Below are positions 16,671 to 26,191 of a stretch of DNA of 64,000 nucleotides, in pieces. The number at the start of each line of letters is the position of its first letter. Within the stretch, counting starts at the first letter, position 1. The DNA is from Rubrolithibacter danxiaensis. Its GTDB lineage: Bacteria; Bacteroidota; Bacteroidia; Sphingobacteriales; Sphingobacteriaceae. A program made the position numbers and the translations under genes. The stretch is taken from contig NZ_JBKOPS010000015.1 in assembly GCF_047272945.1 (NCBI RefSeq), positions 26,710-90,709 of the forward strand, in the 5' to 3' direction. Below the pieces are notes generated by a model, which was not told the DNA's origin, searched no databases, and was given only the letters and a program-made list of their open reading frames with translations.

Positions 16671-18593
16671 GTGATTGCTATAAACGACTTAACCTTTGAG
16701 ATTGGTGCAAGGGCATTATATGATGAGGCCAACTGGCATATAAAACCAGGAGAAAAAATAGGCTTAATTGGAGCTAACGGAACCGGAAAAACAACACTTT
16801 TAAAGATTATTGTAGGAGATTATACTCCCACAAGCGGTACAATTTCTAAAGCAAAGGATCTTAAAATCGGATACCTTAACCAGGATTTGCTTTCTTATCA
16901 GTCTGATAAAAGCATTTTACATGTAGCTATGGAAGCCTTTGAACGGCAGAACCAGCTGCATACAGAAATTGAGAACCTGCTTAAAAAACTTGAAACTGAG
17001 TATACAGACGACCTTCTTCACAAACTGAGCGATAAGCAGCACGAGTTTGAAGCGCTGGACGGCTATAATATTGAATACCGGGCACATGAAATCCTTGCCG
17101 GGCTAGGTTTTGCCGACGAAGATCAGCATCGTCCTTTGGCCGAGTTTTCCGGGGGATGGCGCATGCGTGTCATGCTTGCCCGAATCCTGCTTCAGGCACC
17201 GGATATTTTGTTGCTGGATGAGCCTACCAATCACCTTGATTTACCTTCCATTAAATGGCTTGAATCTTATCTGCAATCTTTTGAAGGAGCGATTGTGATT
17301 GTTTCGCACGACAGGTATTTCCTGGATCGTGTGGTAAAAAAGATTGTTGAATCTCGTAAAGGAAAACTTATTCCGTATGCTGGCAATTATAGTTTTTACT
17401 TAGAAGAAAAAGCTTTACGCGAAGAAATACAAAGCGGGCAATATAAAAATCAGCAGGCTAAAATCCGACAGGAAGAGCGCCTTATTGAACGTTTTCGTGC
17501 CAAAGCAAGTAAGGCTAAAATGGCACAATCCCGTATTAAGGCCTTAGAAAAAATGGAACGCGTAGAGGATGTGGATGATGATAATCCGAGTGTAAACTTC
17601 AGCTTCAAATTCAGTAAGCAATCGGGCAGGCACGTAGTAAGAATGGAACATGTAAGTAAAGCTTATCCTGATTTACAAATTTTGAAAGATGCACATGCTG
17701 TTATAGAAAAGGGCGATAAAATAGCATTAATTGGTGCAAATGGTAAAGGAAAATCTACTTTACTGCGAATTATTGCAGGCACGGATAAGTCATTTGAAGG
17801 AATGAGCGAAACAGGCCATAATGTAACTACAACCTTTTTTGCACAGCATCAGCTGGAATCACTTCACCTGGAAAACGAGGTTTTAAGAGAGCTTCAGGCA
17901 TTTGCTCCAAAACATACAGAAACAGAATTACGCTCAATTTTAGGATGTTTTCTTTTTACAGGAGATGACGTTTTTAAAAAGATCAAAGTACTTTCGGGAG
18001 GAGAGAAATCTCGTGTCGCATTAGCAAAAGCACTTACCGCTGATGCAAATTTCCTTATTCTGGATGAACCTACCAATCACCTTGACATACAATCTGTAAA
18101 TATTCTAATTCAAGCGTTACAACAATTTCAGGGTACTTTAATTGCTGTTTCTCACGACCGGTATTTTTTGGACAACGTTGCCAATAAGATTTGGTACATT
18201 GAAAATCTACAGATCAAAGAATATCCGGGTACGTATGCAGAATATGAAGAATGGCAGGCAAAAAGGCCAGCTGTTGTTCAAAAAACTGTAGCAGCAGCTC
18301 CTAAAAAAGAAGAAAAGAAGCCTGAACAGAAGCCGAAGCAAGATAATGGGGAAGATAAAAACAAGCAGCTAAAAAAAATGAACCAGGAGCTCCAACAAAT
18401 GGAAGATAGAATTGCTGCTTTAGAGAAAGAAGTAAAAATTGCAGAAACAGAGCTTGCAGAAGAAGAGATTTACAGTGATAAATTGAAATTCCAGGAAGCA
18501 AACAACCGCTACCAGAAAGCAAAAGAAGAACTGGAATCGGTACAGGCGGATTGGGAAAAGCTTGCTGATCAGATCCTGGAATTAGAATCGTAG
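16671..18593 (+). CDS. ABC-F family ATPase (Uup/EttA-like)
   Basis: This 640-residue soluble protein has two ABC ATPase domains and no membrane segment; ABC-F proteins act on ribosomes. The first domain has GANGTGKTT, FSGGWRMR and LLLDEPTNHLD. The second has GANGKGKST, LSGGEKSR and LILDEPTNHLD. The linker (about 235-310) is basic, and the C-terminus (about 540-640) is a coiled coil as in Uup. The start is GTG: INDLTFEIGARALYDEANW is the usual family N-terminus. The next gene follows after 14 bases. Confidence 0.9.
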   Translation: MIAINDLTFEIGARALYDEANWHIKPGEKIGLIGANGTGKTTLLKIIVGDYTPTSGTISKAKDLKIGYLNQDLLSYQSDKSILHVAMEAFERQNQLHTEIENLLKKLETEYTDDLLHKLSDKQHEFEALDGYNIEYRAHEILAGLGFADEDQHRPLAEFSGGWRMRVMLARILLQAPDILLLDEPTNHLDLPSIKWLESYLQSFEGAIVIVSHDRYFLDRVVKKIVESRKGKLIPYAGNYSFYLEEKALREEIQSGQYKNQQAKIRQEERLIERFRAKASKAKMAQSRIKALEKMERVEDVDDDNPSVNFSFKFSKQSGRHVVRMEHVSKAYPDLQILKDAHAVIEKGDKIALIGANGKGKSTLLRIIAGTDKSFEGMSETGHNVTTTFFAQHQLESLHLENEVLRELQAFAPKHTETELRSILGCFLFTGDDVFKKIKVLSGGEKSRVALAKALTADANFLILDEPTNHLDIQSVNILIQALQQFQGTLIAVSHDRYFLDNVANKIWYIENLQIKEYPGTYAEYEEWQAKRPAVVQKTVAAAPKKEEKKPEQKPKQDNGEDKNKQLKKMNQELQQMEDRIAALEKEVKIAETELAEEEIYSDKLKFQEANNRYQKAKEELESVQADWEKLADQILELES

Positions 18594-18607
18594 AATTACA
18601 TCAGGAA

Positions 18608-19891
18608 ATGGGAAAACTACTTGCAATTATTGCACTGCTTTTGGCTACTTTTTCTATTTCTGATGGCCAAGGAAACAACAACAGGAGCTTATTACGATAC
18701 GAAGACTTTGTATATCTGCCCGAAATTAAAACCGTCCGGTTTTATAATCAATCGCAGGAGCAATCTTTCCCTGTACTTAACCTAGGGAGCCCTGATAAAT
18801 TAGTTTTAAGCTTTGATGACTTGAGAGTAGGAAGCCGTAATTTCTCCTATACAATTGAACATTGCGATGCAAACTGGAGCAGCAGCAGGTTATCTGCTAT
18901 GGATTACCTGGAGAGCTTTACCGAAGACCGGATAACAGATTATCACTATTCATTCAATACATACCAGAAGTTTACCCATTACGAAGTAAGCTTACCGAAC
19001 TTTAATATAAAACCTAAAATTTCGGGTAACTATCTGCTAAAAGTTTATGAAGACAATGATCAGCGTAAATTAGTTTTAACACAACGCTTTTATATTATAA
19101 ATCCGCTGACAACTGTTTCGGCAGAAATGGTTCCAAGCCCCAATATAGGACAAAGAGAAAAGCAACAGAAGATAAACCTGGTTGTAAGTACCGGTCAGTT
19201 GCAGATTCAAAACCCCTATATGGATGTAAAAACGCAGGTGATGCAAAATGAAATTTCATCTACATCACAGCTTGTATTACGACCAAATTTTCTGCGGCCA
19301 AATCAATTGATCTATAACGATCTCCAAAGCCTTATATTTCCGGGAGGCAATGAGTTCAGACGCTTTGATATAAGAAGCCTCCGTCTACAGTCGGAACGAG
19401 TTGCAAATATTTACCGTGATACATCTAACCGCGTTTATCTTCTCCCCGATGCAGATCTTAGCACTGCGGCATACGCGTTTAACTTTGACGAGAACGGAAA
19501 ATTTTATATCCGTAACCAGGATGGCCGTGATAACCGTACAGATGCTGACTATGCTTTTGTTAACTTCATTTTAAATGCTGAAAAACCCTCCGCTAAAGGA
19601 AACGCTTATATAGTTGGAAAATTTAATCAATATACCTTAAGAGCAGAAAACAGATTGAGTTATGATGAAAGCCGGAAACAATTTTTCGGTTCTCAATTGC
19701 TGAAGCAAGGTGTGTACGATTACCAATATGTTTGGTCGGAAAATGATAAAACAGTCGATTATACAACCTTCAACGGATCATTTTACGAAACACGTAACTC
19801 CTATCAAATCCTGGTTTACTACAAAAAACCGGGGGCAAGATGGGAAGAACTGGTAGGATTTTCTGAAATAAACACAGCGAACAGAAGGTAG
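18608..19891 (+). CDS. Type IX secretion system plug protein (DUF5103)
   Basis: This 427-residue secreted protein has a signal peptide (about 1-20, SISDGQ) and the conserved N-terminal domain (YEDFVYLPEIKTVRFY, LSFDDL, IEHCDANW) of the DUF5103/T9SS plug family. The plug occupies the SprA translocon pore on the periplasmic side. The C-terminal half (about 290-420) is beta-rich with a YDYQYVW motif. It starts 14 bases after the ABC-F gene. No other type IX component lies in the window, so a functional system must be encoded elsewhere, if present. Confidence 0.85.
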   Translation: MGKLLAIIALLLATFSISDGQGNNNRSLLRYEDFVYLPEIKTVRFYNQSQEQSFPVLNLGSPDKLVLSFDDLRVGSRNFSYTIEHCDANWSSSRLSAMDYLESFTEDRITDYHYSFNTYQKFTHYEVSLPNFNIKPKISGNYLLKVYEDNDQRKLVLTQRFYIINPLTTVSAEMVPSPNIGQREKQQKINLVVSTGQLQIQNPYMDVKTQVMQNEISSTSQLVLRPNFLRPNQLIYNDLQSLIFPGGNEFRRFDIRSLRLQSERVANIYRDTSNRVYLLPDADLSTAAYAFNFDENGKFYIRNQDGRDNRTDADYAFVNFILNAEKPSAKGNAYIVGKFNQYTLRAENRLSYDESRKQFFGSQLLKQGVYDYQYVWSENDKTVDYTTFNGSFYETRNSYQILVYYKKPGARWEELVGFSEINTANRR

Positions 19892-19943
19892 CGTTCCGTA
19901 AAATCGCTTTACACGAATCACCCTAAAACCTTACATTTAAACT

Positions 19944-20459
19944 ATGAACGGAAAAGCAGCAAAAGAGTCATTCGTAACTATGAATGAGCTTATTCTTCCC
20001 AACGATACCAATACGTTAAATAACATGATGGGAGGACGCCTTTTGCATCTGATGGATATTGCGGCAGCTATTTCAGCGCAAAAACATTCGAATAATATCG
20101 TGGTAACTGCTTCGGTTGACAATGTTTCTTTTAAACATCCTATCAAATTAGGAGATGTGGTAACTATTCAGGCGCAGGTTTCCCGAACCTTTAATACCTC
20201 GATGGAAGTAAAAATTGAGGTATGGGCACAAAATATACCTTCGGGAACAAAAGTAAAATCCAATGAAGCTTTTTACACGTTTGTAGCGCTTAATAATGAA
20301 GGAAAACCCATACGGGTACCCGAATTGATGCCGGAAACTGAAGAAGAGCGCTTACTTTGGGAAGGAGCATTACGACGCAGACAATTAAGGCTGATACTGG
20401 CAGGAAAAATGAAGCCTAACGAAGCTACCGAACTAAAAGCACTTTTTGTAATAGATTAA
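19944..20459 (+). CDS. Acyl-CoA thioesterase, hotdog fold (YciA/BACH-like)
   Basis: This 171-residue cytoplasmic enzyme is predicted to hydrolyse acyl-CoA. The conserved active-site block is NTLNNMMGGRLLHLMDIAAA, where the Asn and Asp correspond to catalytic positions in YciA-type enzymes. VDNVSFKHPIKLGD is the second family signature. The C-terminal helix (about 130-171) is basic. The stop lies four bases from the stop of the convergent gene, leaving no room for a separate terminator. Confidence 0.85.
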   Translation: MNGKAAKESFVTMNELILPNDTNTLNNMMGGRLLHLMDIAAAISAQKHSNNIVVTASVDNVSFKHPIKLGDVVTIQAQVSRTFNTSMEVKIEVWAQNIPSGTKVKSNEAFYTFVALNNEGKPIRVPELMPETEEERLLWEGALRRRQLRLILAGKMKPNEATELKALFVID

Positions 20460-20463
20460 AATC

Positions 20464-20961
20464 CTACAATTTACTTAAGGAGTATTTTCTCAGCTCGAGC
20501 GATACCGGTTTGAAACTTTCGAGCTTGTTAACATTTTTATACGTTTTTACTGCGGTAAAAGAATTAATCGTTCCAACAAGGGCAGCCCCAGACAAAGCCG
20601 AAGAAACAATAACTACCGGAAGTATAATCGGACTTGTATTGCCCTTATCTTCCTGAATAGTATACGCTGCAAGTCCGCCTGCTAAACCAAGAATACTACC
20701 TGCAAGTAAACTTTTATTTTGAGCATTGTATTTTTTTATACGGATTTTACGGACGGTATCAGCAAGAAAATATTTAGAAGTTTTATGAAAACGGATGGTC
20801 AGGCCTTTCTCGTCAACCCGTTCTAGAATTCCCTTGTATCTTTTACCGCTTAACGGACGCACAATAGCATTATAACGCTTTGCCTTATATTGAGCATGGC
20901 TTTCCTGTGCAACAAGGAATGAAGAAAGGAATAACAGGATAGTGCAAATTTTCAATAACAT
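20464..20961 (-). CDS. Secreted or membrane protein of unknown function
   Basis: This 165-residue protein has a signal peptide (about 1-23, ESHAQ), a basic beta-rich domain (about 25-75: GKRYKGILERVDEKGLTIRF, reminiscent of SH3-like small barrels) and a glycine/alanine-rich hydrophobic region (about 85-135) that may form one or two membrane helices. I do not recognise it. It lies 16 bases behind the EVE gene on the same strand, so the two are likely cotranscribed. Confidence 0.65.
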   Translation of the reverse strand: MLLKICTILLFLSSFLVAQESHAQYKAKRYNAIVRPLSGKRYKGILERVDEKGLTIRFHKTSKYFLADTVRKIRIKKYNAQNKSLLAGSILGLAGGLAAYTIQEDKGNTSPIILPVVIVSSALSGAALVGTINSFTAVKTYKNVNKLESFKPVSLELRKYSLSKL

Positions 20962-20977
20962 AATCCAAGATAAGATT

Positions 20978-21382
20978 TTAACCTGCTAATTCTAAAATCC
21001 TGTCAAATTCCTCGGGTTTTAAAGGCATTACTGATAATCGTCCCTGCCTTACCAGCGAAACATCTTTCAACCGATCATCTGCTTTAATCTGCTCGAGCGT
21101 AACCGGCTTTTTTAATGTTTCTACCGGAGACAAGTCTACTACTACCCAATTGGGATCTTCAGTAGTGGGGTCCTGGTAAAATTCTTTAACTACTTTGGCT
21201 ATTCCTACCACACATTTTCCTTCATTGCTGTGATAAAAAAGAACTAAATCCCCCTCCTTCATTGCCTTCAGGTTATTTCGGGCCTGAAAATTTCGAACAC
21301 CATCCCAAAAGGTACGTCCGTCTTCATTAAATTTCTCCCAGCTGTATTTATGCGGTTCAGATTTGACTAACCAATAGTTCAT
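20978..21382 (-). CDS. EVE domain protein
   Basis: This 134-residue protein consists of a single EVE domain, a PUA/YTH-related fold that recognises modified bases. The hallmarks are MNYWLVKSEPHKYSWEKF, WDGVRNFQARNNLK, GDLVLFYHS and the C-terminal RLSVMPLKPEEF. It is the bacterial form close to thymocyte nuclear protein 1. There is no fused nuclease or helicase and no restriction gene nearby, so it is not obviously part of a defence locus. Its ligand is unknown. Confidence 0.9.
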   Translation of the reverse strand: MNYWLVKSEPHKYSWEKFNEDGRTFWDGVRNFQARNNLKAMKEGDLVLFYHSNEGKCVVGIAKVVKEFYQDPTTEDPNWVVVDLSPVETLKKPVTLEQIKADDRLKDVSLVRQGRLSVMPLKPEEFDRILELAG

Positions 21383-21575
21383 TTTATTTTTAATACTTAC
21401 GTATTTTTCTTAATTAATTATTCCTGCAAAAATAAATTTATTGGGCCAAATGAGAAATAAATGTTGTTTAACCCATGATGGGCCTTTAAAAGGAACCTAA
21501 CTACCTGAGTTAGATTATTTTTCAACATTTTAAGTCGATTGCAGAATTTAATAAAAAAGATTATATATTCGGGTA

Positions 21576-22121
21576 TTGAAAAAAATAACAACAATATTGT
21601 TACTTAGTATCCTGCTGTTCAATATAGTGGGCTACAAGATTATGTTCTTTTATTTGAACATAGCTTCAGATGTACGTATGGAAATGTCTATACAAGATAT
21701 ATCTGAAAGTGACACACGATTAGTTTCAATTAAAATCCCTATTAATTTACCATATCTGTATGATTGGAAAGAATATGAGGATGTACGGGGAGAAATAAGT
21801 TATAAAGGAGATACATATAAATGTGTTAAACGTAAAGTTTACCGGGACTCTCTGGTTTTACTTTGTGTAAAGAATACGGAGAAATCGAGAATTCAAAAAA
21901 AGAGTGATGATTATTTTAAGAAAGTAAACTCCCTTACCGCTAATTCTTCAAAAAAATCCGGCTTTAAAGAATGTAAGGCAGATTATTTTCAGGAAGTAAA
22001 AGAACATAAAAATACACTTAGTCATATAGAACACGCACACAAATATCTTTCATATAAAGTTCTGCAACCTAAAACAGGACATCTACATTCAATTTCAATC
22101 CCTCCTGAATCAGAAATATAG
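21576..22121 (+). CDS. Exported protein of unknown function
   Basis: This 181-residue protein begins with a hydrophobic N-terminal segment (KKITTILLLSILLFNIVGYKIMFFYL), either a signal anchor or an uncleaved signal. A charged, Lys/Asp-rich domain follows, with RGEISYKGDTYKCVKRKVYRD and two late histidines (IEHAHKYLS, GHLHSIS). The start is TTG at 21576: it is followed at once by the basic and hydrophobic signal region, while the first ATG would cut it. I recall similar proteins beside TonB-type receptors, but none is here. The function is unknown. Confidence 0.6.
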   Translation: MKKITTILLLSILLFNIVGYKIMFFYLNIASDVRMEMSIQDISESDTRLVSIKIPINLPYLYDWKEYEDVRGEISYKGDTYKCVKRKVYRDSLVLLCVKNTEKSRIQKKSDDYFKKVNSLTANSSKKSGFKECKADYFQEVKEHKNTLSHIEHAHKYLSYKVLQPKTGHLHSISIPPESEI

Positions 22122-22394
22122 TTAGAGTGCAGGCATACAATAGTACCAGAACTTTGCTTCTGAGATTATTGGATTAAATCCGTATGTGCCAGGTCACTAA
22201 AAGACCATTTTCTAAATGATCGATGATTTTTGTATTGAAAAACTATGACCAAAAATATGGCTATAAATCAATACGCGTACTAACCAATTATTATATGAAC
22301 GGGAGAAGTAATGCTTATTCAAAAGGGGTTTCGATAGCTGAAGCCTGAATAAATCAGAACATTCTCTCAATCATTTGACTAACCATAATACAAG

Positions 22395-23327
22395 ATGAAA
22401 ACATTTTTTAAGCCTTTATGCGGCTACCTTTTAGCTATTCTTTCGTTTTATTCTGTTTCAGGCAACGCTCAAACAGAACAAGATGCTTTAATGATGCCGG
22501 AAAATCGACTGTGCGTTGCAGGAACTTTTGGCTACAATAGCTGGACAAACTATTGGGAAGGCACATTTAAACGCAACAACGATAATATAGGGCGCTTATC
22601 TACAAAATCCGCCATGGTCATGCTAAATTATGGGGTAAATAAAAACCTCAATCTCCTGGCCTCTCTTCCCTTTGTTTCTACACACGCCAGCAAAGGAACA
22701 TTGAGCGGGCTTAATGGATTTCAAGACCTGGGATTTTTTGTAAAATGGCGTCCGGTAAGAATTGAATCAGGCAAACAAAAGTTTTCGGTTTTTGCTGTTG
22801 GAGGATTTACAGCACCAACAAACAAATATAACGTCGACTTTATGCCCATGAATATTGGTATGGGTTGTAATGTTTTAAGCGGAAGATTAATAGCTGACGT
22901 ACAAATCAATAAAATCTATGCAAGTTTATCAGGTGCCTATCTTTTAAGAAGTAATGTAACTATCGACAGAGATGCTTATTATACTGACCACCTCATAAAT
23001 TCTGACAAAGTAAAAATGCCCAATGCCGGAAACTTACAAGTTAGAACTGGCTACAGAAGCAGATTCTTTATCGCCGAAGCATTTCTGGATAATATGACTA
23101 CGATAGGAGGATTTGATATCCGAAAAAACGACATGCCATTTATCAGCAATAAAATGAATACTACCAATACAGGCTTGGAAATGAAATACTATTTGCCAAA
23201 ACTTTCGGCTTTAGGCTTTCATGCAAGTGTATGGCACACTATAGCGGGACGAAATGTAGGACAAGCTACAGGAATGATGGCAGGAGTTGATTATGCATTC
23301 AATTTGAAAAGATCCATAAAGAAATAA
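22395..23327 (+). CDS. Outer-membrane beta-barrel protein, MetA/transporter-like
   Basis: This 310-residue protein has a signal peptide (about 1-25, SGNAQ) and then long alternating hydrophobic strands throughout (NYGVNKNLNLLASLPFV, LGFFVKWRPV, FSVFAVGGFTAPTN), ending MMAGVDYAFNLKRSIKK. The layout resembles outer-membrane barrels of the phenol-degradation MetA type. The vanadium-haloperoxidase-type lipoprotein follows 59 bases downstream on the same strand, so the two probably form a unit in which the barrel serves the exported enzyme. Confidence 0.7.
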   Translation: MKTFFKPLCGYLLAILSFYSVSGNAQTEQDALMMPENRLCVAGTFGYNSWTNYWEGTFKRNNDNIGRLSTKSAMVMLNYGVNKNLNLLASLPFVSTHASKGTLSGLNGFQDLGFFVKWRPVRIESGKQKFSVFAVGGFTAPTNKYNVDFMPMNIGMGCNVLSGRLIADVQINKIYASLSGAYLLRSNVTIDRDAYYTDHLINSDKVKMPNAGNLQVRTGYRSRFFIAEAFLDNMTTIGGFDIRKNDMPFISNKMNTTNTGLEMKYYLPKLSALGFHASVWHTIAGRNVGQATGMMAGVDYAFNLKRSIKK

Positions 23328-23386
23328 ACTACCTATTTTATAACGAAGATTTTTAAAAAAATCTCGCACTCAATATTAAAAAGAAA

Positions 23387-24928
23387 ATGAAAAAGAATTT
23401 TACATACCTGATAGGCATTTGTGCTATACTAATACTGTCTTGCAATAAAGACATTGTTGAATCAAATGCTAATTTGCCCACATTATCTCCTTCAAGCCTT
23501 GACCTTAGTGCAAGTGAATGGAAACCGTTTATTGTTACCTCAGCAACAGACTTTCCTATACCTGCACCATCAGATATTAACAGTGAAACTTATCAGGCTG
23601 AACTAAAAGATCTTAAAGCTAAAAGTGAGAACTTAACTGCAGAACAAAGAAAAATCATTGATTTCTGGAAAGTTGGAAGTGTTTTAAGATGGAACGAAAT
23701 CATGCGTGAATTAGTAGCAAAACACAACATCCCACCCTATCAAAACGAAGATGGCACTTATCCGGCCCCAAATGCTAACAATCCATTTTCTTATCCTATA
23801 TTTCCATTTTCAAACCCTCCATACGCGGCAAGAGCTTATGCGTATGTTAGCGTTGCGCAATACGATGCGCTGATAATGGCGTGGAAGTTTAAGAAACAGT
23901 ACAATCGTCCTGCCCCTTATAATATTGACGGCTCCATTAGTGTGAGTATTCCTAAAAGTGAACTTCCCTCCTATCCTTCAGAAGACGCTGTAATTGCAGG
24001 AGCTTCGGTTGAGTTAATGAAATTACTATTTCCGGCAGATGTTGATTATATAACAAAAATGGCGGAAGATGAAAAGAATTATCGTATATGGAGTGGCGCA
24101 AATGTAAAAAGCGACCTTGCTGCCGGAGATTCTTTAGGAAGATGGGTTGCCCGTAAAATTATTCAGCGAGCGAAAACGGATGGCATGGGTGCTTCTGGCG
24201 GAAATCAGGCAGTGTGGACAAAATTGGAAGAAGACTGCAAAGCTAAAGGAGAAACTCCATGGATATCACTTGAATCGCCAAAACGCCCCCCTATGCTGCC
24301 TTTATTTGGCAATGTAAAGCCGCTATTGTTTGATGCTTCAATAATCCCAAGCCTGCGTCCGGGGCCTCCACCATCTGCTAATTCAGAGAAAATGCGAAAA
24401 GAATTGGATGAAATCCTGGATTACACCAAGAATCCCAGCAGAGAAAGAATGCGCATAGTAAACTTTTGGGCTGATGGGGTAGCAACATCAACGCCGCCGG
24501 GGCATTGGAACGCTATTGCAACAGTGGAGTTCGTTAAAAATAACTACAGTGAAATCCGCTTTGCCCGTAACTACGCTTTACTAAACAGTGCTATGATGGA
24601 TGCAGCAATAGCATGCTGGGATACCAAATTTTATTATTTTAATCCTCGTCCCTCTCAATTAGATCCACGGATTAAAACATTAACAGGAGTTCCTAACTTT
24701 CCTTCCTATATTTCCGGTCACGCTACCTTTAGTTCGGCTGCGTCCAAAATACTGGGTTTTCTACTTCCTCAACGTGCAAAAGATTTTGATGAAATGGCAT
24801 TAGAGGCATCTAACTCACGAATGTACGGCGGTATACATTACCGGGCTGATTGCGATGGAGGATTTGAAGTTGGAGAAAAAATAGGTAGTTATGCAATAAA
24901 CAGAGCTAAAAGCGACGGTTCAAATTAG
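23387..24928 (+). CDS. Vanadium-dependent haloperoxidase/PAP2 superfamily lipoprotein
   Basis: This 513-residue protein has a lipoprotein signal (ILILSC, Cys near 19) and a C-terminal PAP2/vanadium haloperoxidase domain. All anion-pocket residues are present: K414 and R421 in KFYYFNPRP, S443-G444-H445 in ISGH, and R478 and H484 in SRMYGGIH. The spacings match the haloperoxidase/phosphatase signature. The size and the long N-terminal helical region favour a bacterial haloperoxidase-like enzyme over a small lipid phosphatase, but vanadate and phosphate enzymes share this pocket. It is surface or periplasmic; a terminator follows. Confidence 0.85.
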   Translation: MKKNFTYLIGICAILILSCNKDIVESNANLPTLSPSSLDLSASEWKPFIVTSATDFPIPAPSDINSETYQAELKDLKAKSENLTAEQRKIIDFWKVGSVLRWNEIMRELVAKHNIPPYQNEDGTYPAPNANNPFSYPIFPFSNPPYAARAYAYVSVAQYDALIMAWKFKKQYNRPAPYNIDGSISVSIPKSELPSYPSEDAVIAGASVELMKLLFPADVDYITKMAEDEKNYRIWSGANVKSDLAAGDSLGRWVARKIIQRAKTDGMGASGGNQAVWTKLEEDCKAKGETPWISLESPKRPPMLPLFGNVKPLLFDASIIPSLRPGPPPSANSEKMRKELDEILDYTKNPSRERMRIVNFWADGVATSTPPGHWNAIATVEFVKNNYSEIRFARNYALLNSAMMDAAIACWDTKFYYFNPRPSQLDPRIKTLTGVPNFPSYISGHATFSSAASKILGFLLPQRAKDFDEMALEASNSRMYGGIHYRADCDGGFEVGEKIGSYAINRAKSDGSN

Positions 24929-24943
24929 CAAAAAATAAGCTCC

Positions 24944-24975
24944 AGTCCCCCTGATAGTTTTCAAGGGGGACTTTT
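24944..24975 (+). terminator. Intrinsic terminator behind the haloperoxidase-type gene
   Basis: A 9-bp perfect stem (24944-24952 with 24964-24972, AGTCCCCCT/AGGGGGACT) with an 11-base loop is followed by TTT. Confidence 0.85.
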
Positions 24976-25032
24976 AAAAGGCGTATAAGTTCAACGACGC
25001 ATCCTCAAACAAGCTGTACTAAATCTATTTAA

Positions 25033-25395
25033 TCAGGCAGCCAGCTGCCTTTCAATGTGATCTATTAACGTGTAAATACTGAAAGGTTTCGGAATAAAGT
25101 CTTCTGCTCCTGCCTCCTGGACAGTGTCGGCAATACTTGAATAGGCAGAGATCATGATAACAGGAATATCATGGGTTTTTGCATTTGCCTTAATAACGCT
25201 GCATATCTTTCTTCCGTCTTCCTCACCTATATCAACATCCATTAATATTAAATCGGGCTTAATTGCCTCGATCTTATCCAAAATTCCCTCTGCTGTTGGA
25301 GAAGTAGCAACCTTATAACCTTCTTCAGAAAGTATTAATTCCAATATCTCCAAAATATCATTCTCATCATCCACGACCAATATCCGCTTATCCAT
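25033..25395 (-). CDS. Single-domain response regulator (CheY-like)
   Basis: This 120-residue receiver domain has no output domain. The acidic pocket is D9/D10, the phosphoacceptor is D53 (LILMDVD), the switch Ser is in MISAYS, and the conserved Lys is in IPKPF. It acts by binding a partner protein or in a phosphorelay. No kinase gene is adjacent; the nearest is 6.5 kb away. It is convergent with the haloperoxidase unit. Confidence 0.9.
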   Translation of the reverse strand: MDKRILVVDDENDILEILELILSEEGYKVATSPTAEGILDKIEAIKPDLILMDVDIGEEDGRKICSVIKANAKTHDIPVIMISAYSSIADTVQEAGAEDFIPKPFSIYTLIDHIERQLAA

Positions 25396-25479
25396 AACAC
25401 AAAATGATTTATCAGAACTCTAACAAAGACTGTGCTAATCTGTAAAAGACGAAAAAGAAAGAAGAGAAAAAGCTTTAGC

Positions 25480-25848
25480 TTAATTTATATTTTTTACAAT
25501 AGTGGAAGAAAATTCAGCGTTAACGATAACCTGATAACGTTTATTATTCTGCCTGTAGCTATCAAAAACATAATGATGCTTTTTGGGCGAATTCAGCTTG
25601 TTTAATGCTTCGTAGGGATTAGGACAGCCGCAAGGTTCAACTATTGAAATATTAGGAGGCATTTTAGTAGTAATATAAATATGATCTACATATTTATTTG
25701 AAGCTATTTTTTCGTGCACTACACTATCAATGCTTAACATTCCAACCGGAACTGAACTTTGGTCGCTGTCTTTATCGCAGGAGGCTACAACAAAGGTTAA
25801 TACAAATAAAGGGAATACAAATAGTTTTAAAGTAGAAAATTTTTTCAT
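25480..25848 (-). CDS. Small lipoprotein of unknown function
   Basis: This 122-residue protein has a lipoprotein signal peptide with the lipobox VVASC (Cys24). The mature part holds a Cys pair in EPCGCPNP that could bind metal or form a disulfide, and a beta-rich end (YQVIVNAEFSS). I do not recognise a family. A near-consensus -7 box (TAACTTTA on the minus strand, about 25876-25883) lies upstream. It is 84 bases from the receiver gene and may not be cotranscribed with it. Confidence 0.6.
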   Translation of the reverse strand: MKKFSTLKLFVFPLFVLTFVVASCDKDSDQSSVPVGMLSIDSVVHEKIASNKYVDHIYITTKMPPNISIVEPCGCPNPYEALNKLNSPKKHHYVFDSYRQNNKRYQVIVNAEFSSTIVKNIN

Positions 25849-26191
25849 AGTAATTGATTTAACGTGGACTGTAAAGTTATAAAAAAGAATAAAATAAAAT
25901 TAAAAAAATAAAAACAATTCATAACGTAATATGTATGAGATTCAATAAGTTAATAAACATAAAACCAGAAGAAAAGTTTTTTAAAATAAAATTAATATTT
26001 TCGTTACAGTAATTTATATTAATCAAAAGAAGATAAGACATTCTGCCTTCTTAAAATCAATGAATAACAGTTCGATGCTTTTTAATAAATAAGATCTTCA
26101 AATACTGATCAAGAGTGCAAATGCTAAAGTTTATTGGAGTACTTTTTTTATATTAGCTTCGAGTAAAACCTTTTAAGAGTAAATTAACAGC
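25849..26191. other. AT-rich intergenic region without a gene
   Basis: This 343-base stretch lies between divergent genes. I find no convincing small gene or stable hairpin, only A/T-rich text. A TAGCTTCG box (about 26155-26162, one base off TAnnTTTG) may serve the Nudix-fold regulator. Confidence 0.4.

Noticed and set aside
20978..21382. EVE gene as part of a defence island
   Set aside because: No restriction, methylation, nuclease or helicase gene of defence type adjoins it; the neighbours are ordinary.
25033..25395. Receiver gene as partner of the haloperoxidase unit
   Set aside because: It is convergent and separated by a terminator; there is no evidence of a functional link.
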